A stretch of DNA of 64,000 nt from Gammaproteobacteria bacterium (GCA_021324095.1 JAJPJT010000092.1:61722-125721), one strand, 5' to 3'; positions 50,114 through 62,412 are shown, counted from the first letter of the stretch. A program made the numbers and translations. Notes: generated by a model not told the origin, from the letters alone.

Positions 50114-50770
50114 TTGCTCTTCCTGGGCTCGCAAGGTGTCGCAGCACAAAACGGCACCTTCGATCGTCACGGCATGGCCCCGGTTTCGCCATATCTGATG
50201 CCACGCGCTGCGGAGATCGCTCTCGCGCGAAGTGCTGCACCAAAATCAATTTCCCACGACGCGGAGATCCTCGTGCTTACGAGGATTGGCTTTCAGACGG
50301 CGATCAAAGGGAAAAATGGTTTCGTCTGCATGGTCGCGCGCTCCTGGTCCGCCGGTTACGGCGATCCCGACTTTTGGAATCCGCGAGTGCGTGCTCCGAT
50401 CTGCTACAACGCTGTTGCAGCGCTATCCCAGGTACCGGAGACCATGAAACGGACGCAGGTCGCACTGGCCGGCGGGTCGGAATCCCGGATTCGCGAGGCC
50501 CTCAAGGCAGCGATCGAAAGTGGCGGGCTGCCTGTGGCCAAAGCCGGGGCGATGGCTTACATGATGTCCAAGGGAACGTACTTCAATCGTCGCACGACCC
50601 ATTGGCGTCCACACCTCATGTTCTTCGTTCCCGAAACAGATCCCAAGTCCTGGGGTGCCGGGCTTGCGCAGTCGCCCGTTCTCGGCGTCGACCAGCCGGA
50701 CGAGCACTTGACGGTGTTTCTGATTCCGCTCAGCCGATGGTCGGATGGAACCGTATCGCGATCGCTTTGA
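50114..50770 (+). CDS. Exported protein of unknown function with a doubtful start
   Basis: Up to 218 aa from TTG 50114. The frame is open upstream, and the codons from 50081 read IKIPACALGCTLLFLGSQG, a complete signal peptide if the first codon (ATA) were ATG. GGAG sits 6 bases before that ATA, as a ribosome site should. TTG 50114 would remove the positively charged part of the signal. The mature part (NGFVCMVARSWSAGYGDPDF, APICYNAVAALSQVP, YFNRRTTHWRPHLMFFVPE) is not a family I can name. It directly follows arsR and may be a target of the same promoter. Confidence 0.7.
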   Translation: MLFLGSQGVAAQNGTFDRHGMAPVSPYLMPRAAEIALARSAAPKSISHDAEILVLTRIGFQTAIKGKNGFVCMVARSWSAGYGDPDFWNPRVRAPICYNAVAALSQVPETMKRTQVALAGGSESRIREALKAAIESGGLPVAKAGAMAYMMSKGTYFNRRTTHWRPHLMFFVPETDPKSWGAGLAQSPVLGVDQPDEHLTVFLIPLSRWSDGTVSRSL

Positions 50771-50860
50771 CAGCTGCGGCCGTCCACCGAAAAACCGGTC
50801 AGCGCCCGAAGGCCAGTGGCAGGATTTCGGTAGCTCGGCGGCCCATCCCCAAGGATCTTT

Positions 50861-51816
50861 TCACTCACCGGTCGCGGCGAGCGCGTCACGCACGCGTCCG
50901 CCGGCGGCATCCAGCCGGCGCCGCGCTTCGATCGCGTCCCAACCTCCCAGCAGCGCCACCACTGCCGGCTTGACCTGGCCGCCGGCCGCGGCCAACGCAC
51001 GCGATGCTTCGGACTCATCCACGCCGGTCACGCCGCACACGATACGCACCGCACGCCGTCTGAGCTTGGCGTTGGTGGCACGCATGTCGATCATCCAGGG
51101 GCCATAGGTCTTTCCAAGGCGCACCATGACGGCAGTGGACAAAGTGTTGAGCGCGATCTTCTGCGCCGTACCGGCACCCAGCCGTGTCGAGCCCGCGATG
51201 ATTTCCGGCCCGGTCTCGAGTTCCACGGCATCCTGAGCAGCCTCGGCCAACCGGCTGTGGATATTGTTGACGATCGCGGCGGTATACGCCCCCGCCTCGC
51301 GCGCATGCGAGACCGCGCCCACGACGTAGGGCGTACGCCCGGAAGCCGTGATGCCGATCACCGCATCCGCCTTCGAAAGACCGTTCCTGTGGAGATCGGC
51401 GGCACCGGCCGCCGCATCGTCCTCGGCGCCTTCGATGGCGTTGACGAACGCCGTCTCGCCGCCGGCCAGCAAGGCCATCACCTGGCCAGGCGCGGTATTG
51501 AACGTCGGTACGCACTCCGCCGCATCCAGCACCGCGAGGCGTCCCGAAGTGCCCGCGCCGACATAGATCAATCGGCCGCCCACGGCCAGCCGCGCCGACA
51601 CGGCTTCCGCGACCCTGGCGAGTTGCGGCACGGCTGTCTCGACGGCCTGCTGCGCCACACGCTGCGAATCCACCAGGATGCGAACGATATCGGCAACCGG
51701 TCGCAGATCCAGATCGTCCAGTCCAGGTCGCAACTGCTCGGTCGCCAGACGATCGAGCGACTTCTCCGCACCTGGCGCGTTCGCACCCGCTTTCATACCT
51801 TCGTCTTCAGCATTTG

Positions 51817-51820
<4 letters not shown>
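50861..51820 (-). CDS. murQ: N-acetylmuramic acid 6-phosphate etherase MurQ
   Basis: 319-aa SIS-domain enzyme that cleaves the lactyl ether of MurNAc-6-P to GlcNAc-6-P and D-lactate in the cytosol. Diagnostic blocks: YVGAGTSGRLAVLDAAECVP, GGETAFVNAIEGAEDDAAAG, VIGITASGRTPYVVGA and GSTRLGAGTAQKIALNTLST. ATG 51820 overlaps the kinase stop (ATGA). It is the final step of the salvage cluster that spans to 60685. Confidence 0.96.
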
Positions 51821-54230
<2,410 letters not shown>

Positions 54231-55736
54231 TCAGACCGCCCCTTCGGTGCGGGTTGGTTTGTTCCCGGATTCCTGCGGTCCTGCGGACGAGTGGCTGAGC
54301 GACAGCAGTCCGCCGACCAGCAGCGTCATCGCGACGCCGATCGGCACGTACCATGGAAACGCCAACGCCCTGCCATGGACACGGACGCCCAGCACCACGA
54401 CCGCCATGCCGATGAGCGTCGCAACGAATGCAATGGCGCCGTCGCGCTGGTTGGCCCGCTTCACCCACAGCCCCAGCAGGAACGCGCCCAGCAGCGCACC
54501 GTACGTATAGCCGGTGATGCTCAATCCCAGCACCACCACCGGGTCGTCGGTACGGGTGAACATCGATGCGAACCCGACGAGCGCGCCGGCCCAGACCAGC
54601 GTCGAAATGCGCGACACCCGAAGCATGGCCGCAGCGCTGTACGACCGCCGGGCGAACAGGCGGATCAGGTCGGTGATGGTCGAGTTCGACATCGAGTTCA
54701 TCGCTGAAGACAGCGACCCCATCGTTGCGCCGAGGATGCCGGCGATGAGCAACCCCGACACGCCCGGCGGCAGGTCGCGGATGATGAAACGCGGGAACAG
54801 GTCGTCCGGCGTGGCGAGTCCCAGTTGCGCCGGCGTCCTGCCGCCCAGATGGATCCAGAGCAGCGTGCCGACCAGCGAAAACAATCCGAACTGGATCGTC
54901 ACGAAGACCGCGCTGCCGATCATCGCCTTGCGGCCGTCGGCGAGACTCCTGCAGGCAAGAATGCGCTGCACCATCAACTGGTCGGCGCCGTGCGAGGCCA
55001 TCGTGAACACCGCACCGCCGAAAATGGCGGTGACGAAAGCGTAGGGACTGGTGAGGATCGGCGCGGAAAAATCGAACACCTGGAATTTGCCGGCAGCGAA
55101 CGCCTGGTGCAGGCTCGCCAAGGACGTGTGGCCGAGCAGGATCGCGATGCTCAGGATCGCTCCGCCGACGTACAGCATCATCTGGATCGCGTCCGTCCAG
55201 ACCACGGCGCGAATCCCGCCCGCGTAGGTGTACGCGACCGTCACCCCGGCCAGCACGAGGATGATTTCCAGATAGCTCGCGTGCACGCCCATCGCGCCCA
55301 GCAGCAACGCGATCGGGATCGCCCCGGCGAAGAGCCGCACGCCTTCGGCCAGCAGCCGCGTCACCAGGAATGTCGCCGAAGCAAGACCCTGCACCTTGTG
55401 GCCGAAGCGGAGCCCCAGGTATTGATAGGCGCTGACCAAATCGCCGCGCATGTACAGCGGCAGCATCACGTACGCGACGATCGTGCGTCCGATGATGTAA
55501 CCGACGCCCAGTTCGACGAAGCCGTACGCGCCGAGGTAGGCCACGCCCGGCACGCTGATGACCGTCAGTGTCGAGGTCTCCGTGGCGACGACGGAAAAAC
55601 AGACCGCCCACCAGGACAGGCCGCGCTCGCTGACGAAATAATCCGTGGCCGAGCGCTGCCGGCCGCTGATGCGCAGACCGATGGCCGCGATGACGACCAG
55701 GTAAGCGACGATCACCGCGAGGTCCAGAAAGCGCAC
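54231..55736 (-). CDS. Sodium:solute symporter (SSS family), probable MurNAc/muropeptide importer
   Basis: 501-aa, about 13-helix Na+-coupled symporter. GTG 55736 has AAAGGGT upstream. Typical SSS blocks: DYFVSERGLSWWAVCFSVVA, AYTYAGGIRAVVWTDAIQMM and LGATMGSLSSAMNSMSNSTI. Its place between the GH18 glycosidase and murA-kinase-murQ suggests it brings the released amino sugar or muropeptide across the inner membrane. The substrate is inferred from context only. Confidence 0.9.
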   Translation of the reverse strand: MRFLDLAVIVAYLVVIAAIGLRISGRQRSATDYFVSERGLSWWAVCFSVVATETSTLTVISVPGVAYLGAYGFVELGVGYIIGRTIVAYVMLPLYMRGDLVSAYQYLGLRFGHKVQGLASATFLVTRLLAEGVRLFAGAIPIALLLGAMGVHASYLEIILVLAGVTVAYTYAGGIRAVVWTDAIQMMLYVGGAILSIAILLGHTSLASLHQAFAAGKFQVFDFSAPILTSPYAFVTAIFGGAVFTMASHGADQLMVQRILACRSLADGRKAMIGSAVFVTIQFGLFSLVGTLLWIHLGGRTPAQLGLATPDDLFPRFIIRDLPPGVSGLLIAGILGATMGSLSSAMNSMSNSTITDLIRLFARRSYSAAAMLRVSRISTLVWAGALVGFASMFTRTDDPVVVLGLSITGYTYGALLGAFLLGLWVKRANQRDGAIAFVATLIGMAVVVLGVRVHGRALAFPWYVPIGVAMTLLVGGLLSLSHSSAGPQESGNKPTRTEGAV

Positions 55737-55807
55737 CCTTTCGTTCTCGTGTTCGGTCGCTCAGCCGCAACGGGCGGGCGCATGCCTTGCTTGGCGATTC
55801 TGCAGCA

Positions 55808-56896
55808 TCAATAGCGCCGCGGCTCCGTCTCTTGCTGCAGGATGTCCCAGATCGCGGGATCCTCGTCGCCCAGCACCCAGGCCGAGAACCCGCGGAAGTG
55901 GTACTCGGGGATCAGCGCAAGCTTCTCCTTGAACGAACGGGCATTCTCGATGAACAGCCAGTTGAACACGCCATCCGGCGCGGTCCAACGAGCGAAGTCC
56001 ACACCCTGGTCCGCCATCCATCGCGGTTTCGCCTGGTAACGATCCAGCAGATACTGGACTTCCGCGTAGCTGATTTCGGCACGCGTGGAATGCGCGCCCT
56101 GGCTGGCGGTGTAGCTGGGGTACCAGTGATCCGAATAGGTCGGGATGCCGAACGAGATCTTCTTCGGATCGATGCCCGACCGGATCAGATACTCGGCCAT
56201 GCCCCGCATCCAGGGAATCCCCGCGACCGGGCCGGGCGGCGTCAGCGACGTGTGTTCGTCGTACGACATGAACGACAGGAAATCGCCGATCTTCGCCAGC
56301 GCCTTGAGATCGAACGCACCACGCCAGTTTTCGTACAGGAACCGGTCGTAACCGCTGTGTCCCGGGTCAGGCACCGGCGCATCGGATTTCACCACCGCCA
56401 TCGAAATCTTCAAGCCGTGCTTGTGCAGCGCGTCGGCCGCCTGGCGATAGAAATCCGTATAGGCCGATCCGTCGGCGACGCTCACGTTTTCCAGATCGAA
56501 TTGCCAGCCGCCGAAATGCCAGGTCTCGGCGTCGTAAAGCATGATCCGGATCGCGCGCTCGCGCGCCGCCGGATTGCCGAGGAACTCGTGGATCGCCGCC
56601 TGGTCGGTGCTCTGGAACAGCGGCATCACCATGATGTGGTGCTCCCGCGCAATCTCGATCACCCGCGGATCCACGCCGCCGCTGATCGTGCCGTACTTGT
56701 CGATCTCGTATGCCGCCGGCGAGATGATCGAAATCTCGTCGGCGTGGGCCTTGAAGCTCGCGAACGAATCACGATTTCCCGGCAGCATGTAGAAGAGGTT
56801 TTCGGAACCGAACCGGGGTGCGGCATTCGCACCCGGCGCCAGCAGGACGAGACAGCACAAACCCAGCACAACCGACCGCATCGTTGTCACGAGCAT
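55808..56896 (-). CDS. Exported GH18-family glycosidase
   Basis: 362 aa with signal peptide (SVVLGLCCLVLLAPGANA). TIM-barrel of the GH18 type that includes peptidoglycan-active relatives (YdhD/YaaH-like). The catalytic DxDxE strand is partly kept as GGWQFDLENVS (Asp and Glu present). FLSFMSYDEHTSLTPPGPVA and ISFGIPTYSDHWYPS support the fold. It probably cleaves GlcNAc-containing cell-wall glycan in the periplasm. ATG 56896 has GAGG 8 bases upstream and overlaps the previous stop; ATG 56881 is the alternative. Confidence 0.85.
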   Translation of the reverse strand: MLVTTMRSVVLGLCCLVLLAPGANAAPRFGSENLFYMLPGNRDSFASFKAHADEISIISPAAYEIDKYGTISGGVDPRVIEIAREHHIMVMPLFQSTDQAAIHEFLGNPAARERAIRIMLYDAETWHFGGWQFDLENVSVADGSAYTDFYRQAADALHKHGLKISMAVVKSDAPVPDPGHSGYDRFLYENWRGAFDLKALAKIGDFLSFMSYDEHTSLTPPGPVAGIPWMRGMAEYLIRSGIDPKKISFGIPTYSDHWYPSYTASQGAHSTRAEISYAEVQYLLDRYQAKPRWMADQGVDFARWTAPDGVFNWLFIENARSFKEKLALIPEYHFRGFSAWVLGDEDPAIWDILQQETEPRRY

Positions 56897-57669
56897 GTCC
56901 GATCCTCGTTGGCGACAAAGGTGTTGTCGCAGTACATCATGCCTTCCCGCCGCTTCTCGCGTGCGCCGGATGGGCGCTCGGCGCCCCGTGAATCCTGCCC
57001 ATGCTCGATCACGCGGACCGGCACGCGCACCAGGAATTGCCGCATGGGTCCCTTGTCGAGGAAGCGCTCGACGAAGCCGCCGCGTTGGAGCAACGGTCCG
57101 ATGCCCGGAAGCGCCGCCACCGACAGGCACACGCCGCCGCGGGCCATGAAAACCATGGCGAGGTTGCCCACGAAAGCACCCAGCGCGGCGCAGAACATGT
57201 CGACCGATTCGACGGCAGCCGCATCGCTGTCCGCGCGCGCAGCGGCCACGATCGCTGCCGGCGTGGCGATGCTCGGCTCCTCTCCGCGCAATCCGCACAA
57301 GGTCGAATAAAGGCACGACAGTCCCGGGCAGGACAGGATGCGCTCGTAGGACACGTAATCGCCACTCGCGGCAAGCTGGACCAGCACTTCGTGCTCGCGT
57401 GCCGTGCCCGGCGCAAAATTCATCCGGCCGGCTTCGGTTGCGGCTACATGCACTCCGTCCGGTTGCGGCAAGCACAAGGCCGTTTCCAAACCGTTTCCGA
57501 TCGTGACGACCAGTCGCGGGCCCTCCATCCGGATGTCCGGACCGCAAAGCAGGCTGCCGGCCCCGCCGACGGCGTCGAATGCGCGACCGCGCGCCTCGCA
57601 ATCATCGAGCATCACGACGTCGTCGAAGGCCAAGCTGTCACACCCCATGCGCACGCGCGATTTCCGCAT
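56887..57669 (-). CDS. Truncated, degenerate glucokinase-like protein
   Basis: 260 aa matching only the C-terminal two thirds of Glk-family glucokinase: DDCEARGRAFDAVGG, FAPGTAREHEVLVQLAAS, GDYVSYERILSCPGLSCLY, and GGFVERFLDKGPMRQFLVRV. The N-terminal about 100 residues with the ATP-binding DxGGT motif are missing. The GTGLGVA loop is IGNGLETA, and the EGGH sugar-contact motif reads EAGRM. Only about 100 bp separate it from namZ, so no room remains for the lost part. It is either a decaying gene or a non-catalytic sugar sensor kept in the operon. Start ATG 57669 or 57648. Confidence 0.7.
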   Translation of the reverse strand: MRKSRVRMGCDSLAFDDVVMLDDCEARGRAFDAVGGAGSLLCGPDIRMEGPRLVVTIGNGLETALCLPQPDGVHVAATEAGRMNFAPGTAREHEVLVQLAASGDYVSYERILSCPGLSCLYSTLCGLRGEEPSIATPAAIVAAARADSDAAAVESVDMFCAALGAFVGNLAMVFMARGGVCLSVAALPGIGPLLQRGGFVERFLDKGPMRQFLVRVPVRVIEHGQDSRGAERPSGAREKRREGMMYCDNTFVANEDRTCS

Positions 57670-57773
57670 CGCCTGCCGAGGATAAGTAGCAGGACGAACA
57701 GTCGCCAATGAAATACTGACTGTATCCCATAGCTTCGAGTTATGCGTCGAATCGCGCGGGAATGGGATGGGAG

Positions 57774-59000
57774 TCAGCGATAAAGCAGGTATTTGCGTCT
57801 CGTCTGTTCGAATTGCGACAGCCGTGCTTGCCAACGTGCGCGCATCTGCGCCACGGGCACGTTCCGTTCGATGTCCTGGAGCACCCAGTCGTTGCCGATC
57901 AAGGCATCGAAATGGGCTTGCTTGAATTTGAAGTCGTTCGGGTACAGCTCGTGGATCGTCTCGATCACGGTCAATCCTGCCACCACCGGATCGAACGTCT
58001 GCCGGTCGATGACGTAAACGCCGATGCCGTTGCACAACGTTCCCTGGTACTTCGAGAACGTGGGGGTGAAATGCACCGGCAGGAAGCGCGCGCCCGGGAG
58101 GTGCTTTGCGTTGAGTTCGGCGGCAAGTTTCCCGGCGTCGATCCATGGCGCGCCGATCATCTGGAACGGTCGCGTTGTGCCCCGTCCCTCGGAAACATTG
58201 GTGCCCTCGACCAGACCGAAGCCGGGGTAGACGAGCGCGGTGTCGAGCGTCGGCATGTTGGGCGAAGGCATCACGAACTGCAAAGGCGTGTCGTCGTAGT
58301 ACATCGATCGCCTCCAGCCGCGCATCTCCACGACGGTCAAGTCGGCGCCAATGTGGAACTCGTTGTTGAACAGTTCGGCGAGTTCGCCCACCGTCATGCC
58401 GTAGCGAAGGGCGATGGGATATTGGCCGACGAACGACGCATATTTCGGCTCCAGTACCGGCCCTTGCACTTCGATGCCGCCAAGCGGGTTCGGCCGGTCC
58501 AGCACGATGAACCGAATGTGCGCGCGCGCCGCGGCTTTCATCGCGTCGGCCATCGTGTAGAGGAACGTGTAGAAGCGCGTGCCGACCGGCTGGATGTCGT
58601 ACACCAGCACGTCGATGCCTTTCAGCATCTGCCGGGTCGGTTCCCGGTTCTTGCCGTACAGGCTGTACACCGGGATGCCCGTCTGTGGATCGCGATAGCT
58701 GCCGACGGACGCGCCTGCCTGGGCGGCGCCGCGAACGCCGTGTTCGGGCCCGAACAGGGCGACCAGATGCACGCCCGGCGCGTGGGCGATCAGGTCGATG
58801 TCGCTGACGAGGTCGCGGTTGACGCCGGTCTGGTTGGTGATCAGCCCGACGTTCCTGCCTCTGATGAGATCGAGGCGCTCGTGCAGCAGCACGTGGATGC
58901 CGAGTTCGAATGGCTGTGCGGCCGCCGCGCCTGCAGATGCCGCCATGGCGAACGCGGCGATCAACAGGATCACCAGCGAGCGTGCAGGTTTGGCCGCCAT
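57774..59000 (-). CDS. namZ: Exo-beta-N-acetylmuramidase NamZ (DUF1343/GH171)
   Basis: 408 aa, signal peptide from ATG 59000 (SLVILLIAAFAMAASAGAAA). The body matches the DUF1343 family characterised as NamZ, which removes MurNAc from the non-reducing end of peptidoglycan chains. Seen: GRNVGLITNQTGVNRDLVSD, VALFGPEHGVRGAAQAG, VLVYDIQPVGTRFYTFLYTM, FIVLDRPNPLGG, MPSPNMPTLDTALVYPG and EGRGTTRPFQMIGAPW. It follows the serine hydrolase gene by 8 bp, as part of the MurNAc salvage cluster. Exported, so it acts on wall fragments outside the inner membrane. Confidence 0.93.
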   Translation of the reverse strand: MAAKPARSLVILLIAAFAMAASAGAAAAQPFELGIHVLLHERLDLIRGRNVGLITNQTGVNRDLVSDIDLIAHAPGVHLVALFGPEHGVRGAAQAGASVGSYRDPQTGIPVYSLYGKNREPTRQMLKGIDVLVYDIQPVGTRFYTFLYTMADAMKAAARAHIRFIVLDRPNPLGGIEVQGPVLEPKYASFVGQYPIALRYGMTVGELAELFNNEFHIGADLTVVEMRGWRRSMYYDDTPLQFVMPSPNMPTLDTALVYPGFGLVEGTNVSEGRGTTRPFQMIGAPWIDAGKLAAELNAKHLPGARFLPVHFTPTFSKYQGTLCNGIGVYVIDRQTFDPVVAGLTVIETIHELYPNDFKFKQAHFDALIGNDWVLQDIERNVPVAQMRARWQARLSQFEQTRRKYLLYR

Positions 59001-59008
59001 GAGCAGGC

Positions 59009-60685
59009 TCAATAATCCCGCCGCACCCAGTCGCTCTGGTCCGCGACCCAGGACGTGACGCGCTTGCCGTCGACCGTCACGTCGTGTACGTACCAGCCGC
59101 GCGGATCGGTCTCGGAAGGCGTCCGGTAAAGAAACTGGACGTACCGGGTGCCGGCCGGCAGCGCGTAGGTTTCCGTCTGCCAACCGTCGCTGGTTCCCGT
59201 CAACTGCCCCAGCGACGTCCATTGCCTGCCGTCCGGAGACGCTTCGACGAGCGCGTGGGCGTCGCCCGGCTGCGTGCGATACCAGGTCCGGAAGGACAGC
59301 CTGGCGCCACTGCTCGCATTCACGCTGGCGACCAGTTTCCGGTTCATGAATTCACCGTAACCTGAAAACCATGCGTCGCCGCCACCCGGTATGGCGACCG
59401 GAATTGCGGCCGCGATGTTGGTGAATACTTGCCGGATCGCGGTGACGATCGAGGCACCATCGCGGGTCGGCTGCACGCGATTGGTGAGCAGGATCGCGAT
59501 GACGTCATTCGGCTTGTTGATGGCGATCATGGTGCCGGTATAGCCCTCGTGACCGATCGTGTGCGGCCCCGACAAGGCGCCCATCATGTAACCGCGATCG
59601 ATCGACCAGCCGAGTCCGGTCGCGTCATCCGGAAACTTCTTGTCCCAGTTCGTCCCGATCAACTGCACGGCGCGCGCGGACAGGATGCGCTTGCCATCGT
59701 AGGTGCCATCGTTCAGCATCATCTGGCCGAAAACCGCGAGGTCGTGCGCGTCGCTGAACAAACCCGCGTGCCCCGCGACGCCACCGAGTGCCCAGGCGTT
59801 CTCGTCGTCGACCTGCCCCCACAGGAGACCCCGCTTGGTCCACGGCTGGTACTCGGTCGCCGCGATGCGCGGCTTGAGGCTGGCCGGCGGGTCGTACATC
59901 GTGTCCGACATGTGCAAGGGTTCGGTGATGTGCCGGCGCACGAACACGTCTTCGCGCTCGCCGCTCAGTTTTTCGACCAGCGCGCCGAGCGTAATGAAAT
60001 TCATGTCGCTGTAGACGTACTTCGTGCCGGGCGTGTAGGCCAGCGGCTGTTCCAGCACGTTGTCGATCCGCGCCTCGCGATCGCCCGGAATTTCGTACAG
60101 CGGGATCGGCGGATCCGGCGCCAGGCCGGATGTGTGCGTCAACAGTTCGCGCACGGTCACGTCCTGCTTGCCGTTGGCCGCGAACTTCGGCAGGTAGTGC
60201 GCCACCGGCGCGTCGAGCTTGAGCTTGCCCTCGTCCCACAACTGCATCACCGCAGTCGCGGTGAACAGCTTGCTGACCGATGCCAGATCGAAAATGGTGT
60301 CTTTCTGCATCGTCACCGGGTGCGCCATCTGGTCGTAATCGGCATTGGTCCAGCGCGCGGCGTCCCCGTAGGCCTGCCACTTGGCGATCACGCCGCGCCG
60401 GGCCACCAGCACCACCGCGCCCGGCGCGACGCGCCTAGCCAGGATGCTGTGCACCGTGCCGTCGATCTCCTTCAGCGGCGCCTCGACCAAACCTGCCGAC
60501 GCCGGCGATCCTTGATGCAGAACCGACGCGCACGGGCAGCCAGGATGATTCCATGGATAGGGCTGGACGCCTGCCCCGCTCGTCTGCGCGAAAACGGTGC
60601 CGCCACCCGTGGCGATCAGGAGCAGCGCCGACGCGGTTGCCCAAAGCACTTTCTTCAACGGTCTGGAACGGACGTTTCCCCGCAT
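59009..60685 (-). CDS. Exported serine hydrolase (class C beta-lactamase/AmlB-like) with C-terminal beta domain
   Basis: 558 aa. GGGAG lies 8 bases before ATG 60685; signal peptide KKVLWATASALLLIATGGG. The PBP/beta-lactamase fold shows the catalytic SxxK in FDLASVSKLFTATAV, YxN in YVYSDMNFITLG, and HxG in IGHEGYTGTMIA. A C-terminal beta-sandwich (FMNRKLVASVNASSGARLSF, WYVHDVTVDGKRVTSWVADQ) may bind carbohydrate or wall. Homologous beta-lactamase-fold proteins (AmlB/YbbE) accompany NamZ in Bacillus. It likely trims peptides or acts on D-amino bonds of muropeptides. First gene of the cluster. Confidence 0.88.
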   Translation of the reverse strand: MRGNVRSRPLKKVLWATASALLLIATGGGTVFAQTSGAGVQPYPWNHPGCPCASVLHQGSPASAGLVEAPLKEIDGTVHSILARRVAPGAVVLVARRGVIAKWQAYGDAARWTNADYDQMAHPVTMQKDTIFDLASVSKLFTATAVMQLWDEGKLKLDAPVAHYLPKFAANGKQDVTVRELLTHTSGLAPDPPIPLYEIPGDREARIDNVLEQPLAYTPGTKYVYSDMNFITLGALVEKLSGEREDVFVRRHITEPLHMSDTMYDPPASLKPRIAATEYQPWTKRGLLWGQVDDENAWALGGVAGHAGLFSDAHDLAVFGQMMLNDGTYDGKRILSARAVQLIGTNWDKKFPDDATGLGWSIDRGYMMGALSGPHTIGHEGYTGTMIAINKPNDVIAILLTNRVQPTRDGASIVTAIRQVFTNIAAAIPVAIPGGGDAWFSGYGEFMNRKLVASVNASSGARLSFRTWYRTQPGDAHALVEASPDGRQWTSLGQLTGTSDGWQTETYALPAGTRYVQFLYRTPSETDPRGWYVHDVTVDGKRVTSWVADQSDWVRRDY

Positions 60686-60718
60686 GGTTTCAAGCTCCCA
60701 AAGGCTCAGTCACCGCAT

Positions 60719-62335
60719 TCAAGCCGCCGGCACGCCGGCGTCCCGCAAGCGTTGGCGCAAGCGATCGAGCCGATAGCCGTAATGGCCGCTGCGGGCGGTG
60801 TCGTGGCGCAGGGGGCGCCTCACCTGCGCGGCGCTCGGAGTCAGCACCGAACGCTTCGTCCGGTGGAACGCAAGGCACGCCGGATCGAACGGCAGCCCAC
60901 AGAAATCCAATACCCGCCGGATGACGTGTTCCGGATCCGCCAACAGCGCCTCGTACTGCAAATCGAACACGTGCGCCGGATACTTCTGCAGCCAGAAACG
61001 GGTCAGGCGCCAGAATTCACCGTAGTAATCCGCCACATCATCAAGGTTGCAGGAGAAGCCGGCATCTTCGGTGAAACAGTGGCGCCAGCACGCAAGACAG
61101 GTTTCCACGGGATCGCGCCGGACAATGATCACGTGCGCTGCCGGCAGCATGGCGAGTGCCGCCCCGACAAGATGCCAGTTCATGAGATTCTTGTCGGTGA
61201 AGCTTGGCTTGTGCCTTCGCCAACGCGCCGTTCGCGCGAGGTATTCCTGGCCCAGGCGCTGCCAATCCAGCGCGGTTGCATCGGGCACCCACAAAGGAAA
61301 TTCAGAACCGCGGCGGTGGGTCTCCGTCGCGAGTATCGCGGGCATGTCCTTGATCTCGTTGGCGCCTTCAACGGCCGGATGCGACGCCAGGATCTGTTCG
61401 ACCAGGGTCGATCCGGAGCGTGGTATGCCGACAATCAGAATGGCCTCCTTGCCGGAGTCGGCATCCGGTGCCTTCGACACATCGTTCGCGAATATGCCCT
61501 GGATCGAATCCACAAAACGGTGCTCTTCGGCAACGCCCCATGTCACCTCGATGCTCGCGCGCTGCGCTGCATTGGCCAGTCCGAAAACCTCGAAGGCCCT
61601 GGCGTAATCGCCCCGATCTTCCAGTGCCTTGGCAAATGCGAAACCAAGCAGGTAGTGCGCACGCGGAGGCAGATCCGCGCGCGTGAAAGCCTGTTCGAGG
61701 CATGCGACATCCGCGGCCTCGAAGCCCGCCAGGTTCATCGACAAGCCGTACCAGGCGTCGGCATTGACAGGATCGCAGCGCAATACCTCGCGAAATTCGG
61801 CAATCGCTGCCTCGATCCGGCCGAGTCCCGCCTGCGCCCGCGCCAGCGTAAGCCGCGCCTCGCAATTGGACGGATCGAGCACGAGTGCGCGCTGCAATGC
61901 CGCGATGGCTTGATCTCCACGAGCCTGCCGCCACAACGCCTCGCCGAGGCCGAACCACGCCGGCGCCGAATCGGGGGCAAGGCTGCAGGCGTGGCGGAAG
62001 TGCCGCGCGGCTTCATCGAGTTCGCCGATCGAAACCAGCGAGAAGCCGAACTCGGTGTGCAGGAACGGGTCTGCGGGCCACACAGTCAGCACGCGCCGGA
62101 AGCATTCGACCGCCTTGACATAGTCGCCGCGGCTGCGCGCCACCATGCCCAGCATCCGCATCGCCTTCGGATCACCCGGCGCCAGATCCAACACGCTTGC
62201 CAGGGATCGCTCGGCGTCTTCGAAACGGCGCTCTTCCCATTCGCTGCGTGCCCGTGCCAGCAACCGCGTGGTGACCGGCGGGAATGAGGCTCCCGTTACT
62301 TGCCCGGGCGGGCCGATTTCTGCTCCGGAATTCAC
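60719..62335 (-). CDS. TPR-repeat sulfotransferase (paralogue of 27660-29291)
   Basis: 538 aa from GTG 62335, chosen by comparison with the paralogue; GTG 62392 is an upstream alternative. Same design: TPR units (RMLGMVARSRGDYVKAVECF, APAWFGLGEALWRQARGDQA), then a PAPS-dependent domain with VGIPRSGSTLVEQILASHP, VEGANEIKD, FTDKNLMNWHLVGAALAMLP and AHVIIVRRDPVETCLACW. It lies directly downstream of the second TonB receptor, as in the first module. The protein pair is similar along the whole length. Confidence 0.92.
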   Translation of the reverse strand: MNSGAEIGPPGQVTGASFPPVTTRLLARARSEWEERRFEDAERSLASVLDLAPGDPKAMRMLGMVARSRGDYVKAVECFRRVLTVWPADPFLHTEFGFSLVSIGELDEAARHFRHACSLAPDSAPAWFGLGEALWRQARGDQAIAALQRALVLDPSNCEARLTLARAQAGLGRIEAAIAEFREVLRCDPVNADAWYGLSMNLAGFEAADVACLEQAFTRADLPPRAHYLLGFAFAKALEDRGDYARAFEVFGLANAAQRASIEVTWGVAEEHRFVDSIQGIFANDVSKAPDADSGKEAILIVGIPRSGSTLVEQILASHPAVEGANEIKDMPAILATETHRRGSEFPLWVPDATALDWQRLGQEYLARTARWRRHKPSFTDKNLMNWHLVGAALAMLPAAHVIIVRRDPVETCLACWRHCFTEDAGFSCNLDDVADYYGEFWRLTRFWLQKYPAHVFDLQYEALLADPEHVIRRVLDFCGLPFDPACLAFHRTKRSVLTPSAAQVRRPLRHDTARSGHYGYRLDRLRQRLRDAGVPAA

Positions 62336-62412
62336 GTCATCGCAATGGACTGATTGCTTGATCTGCGGTTCGCATTGCAGCGAGCAAACCACGGTCGGCC
62401 CGATATCTCCTT

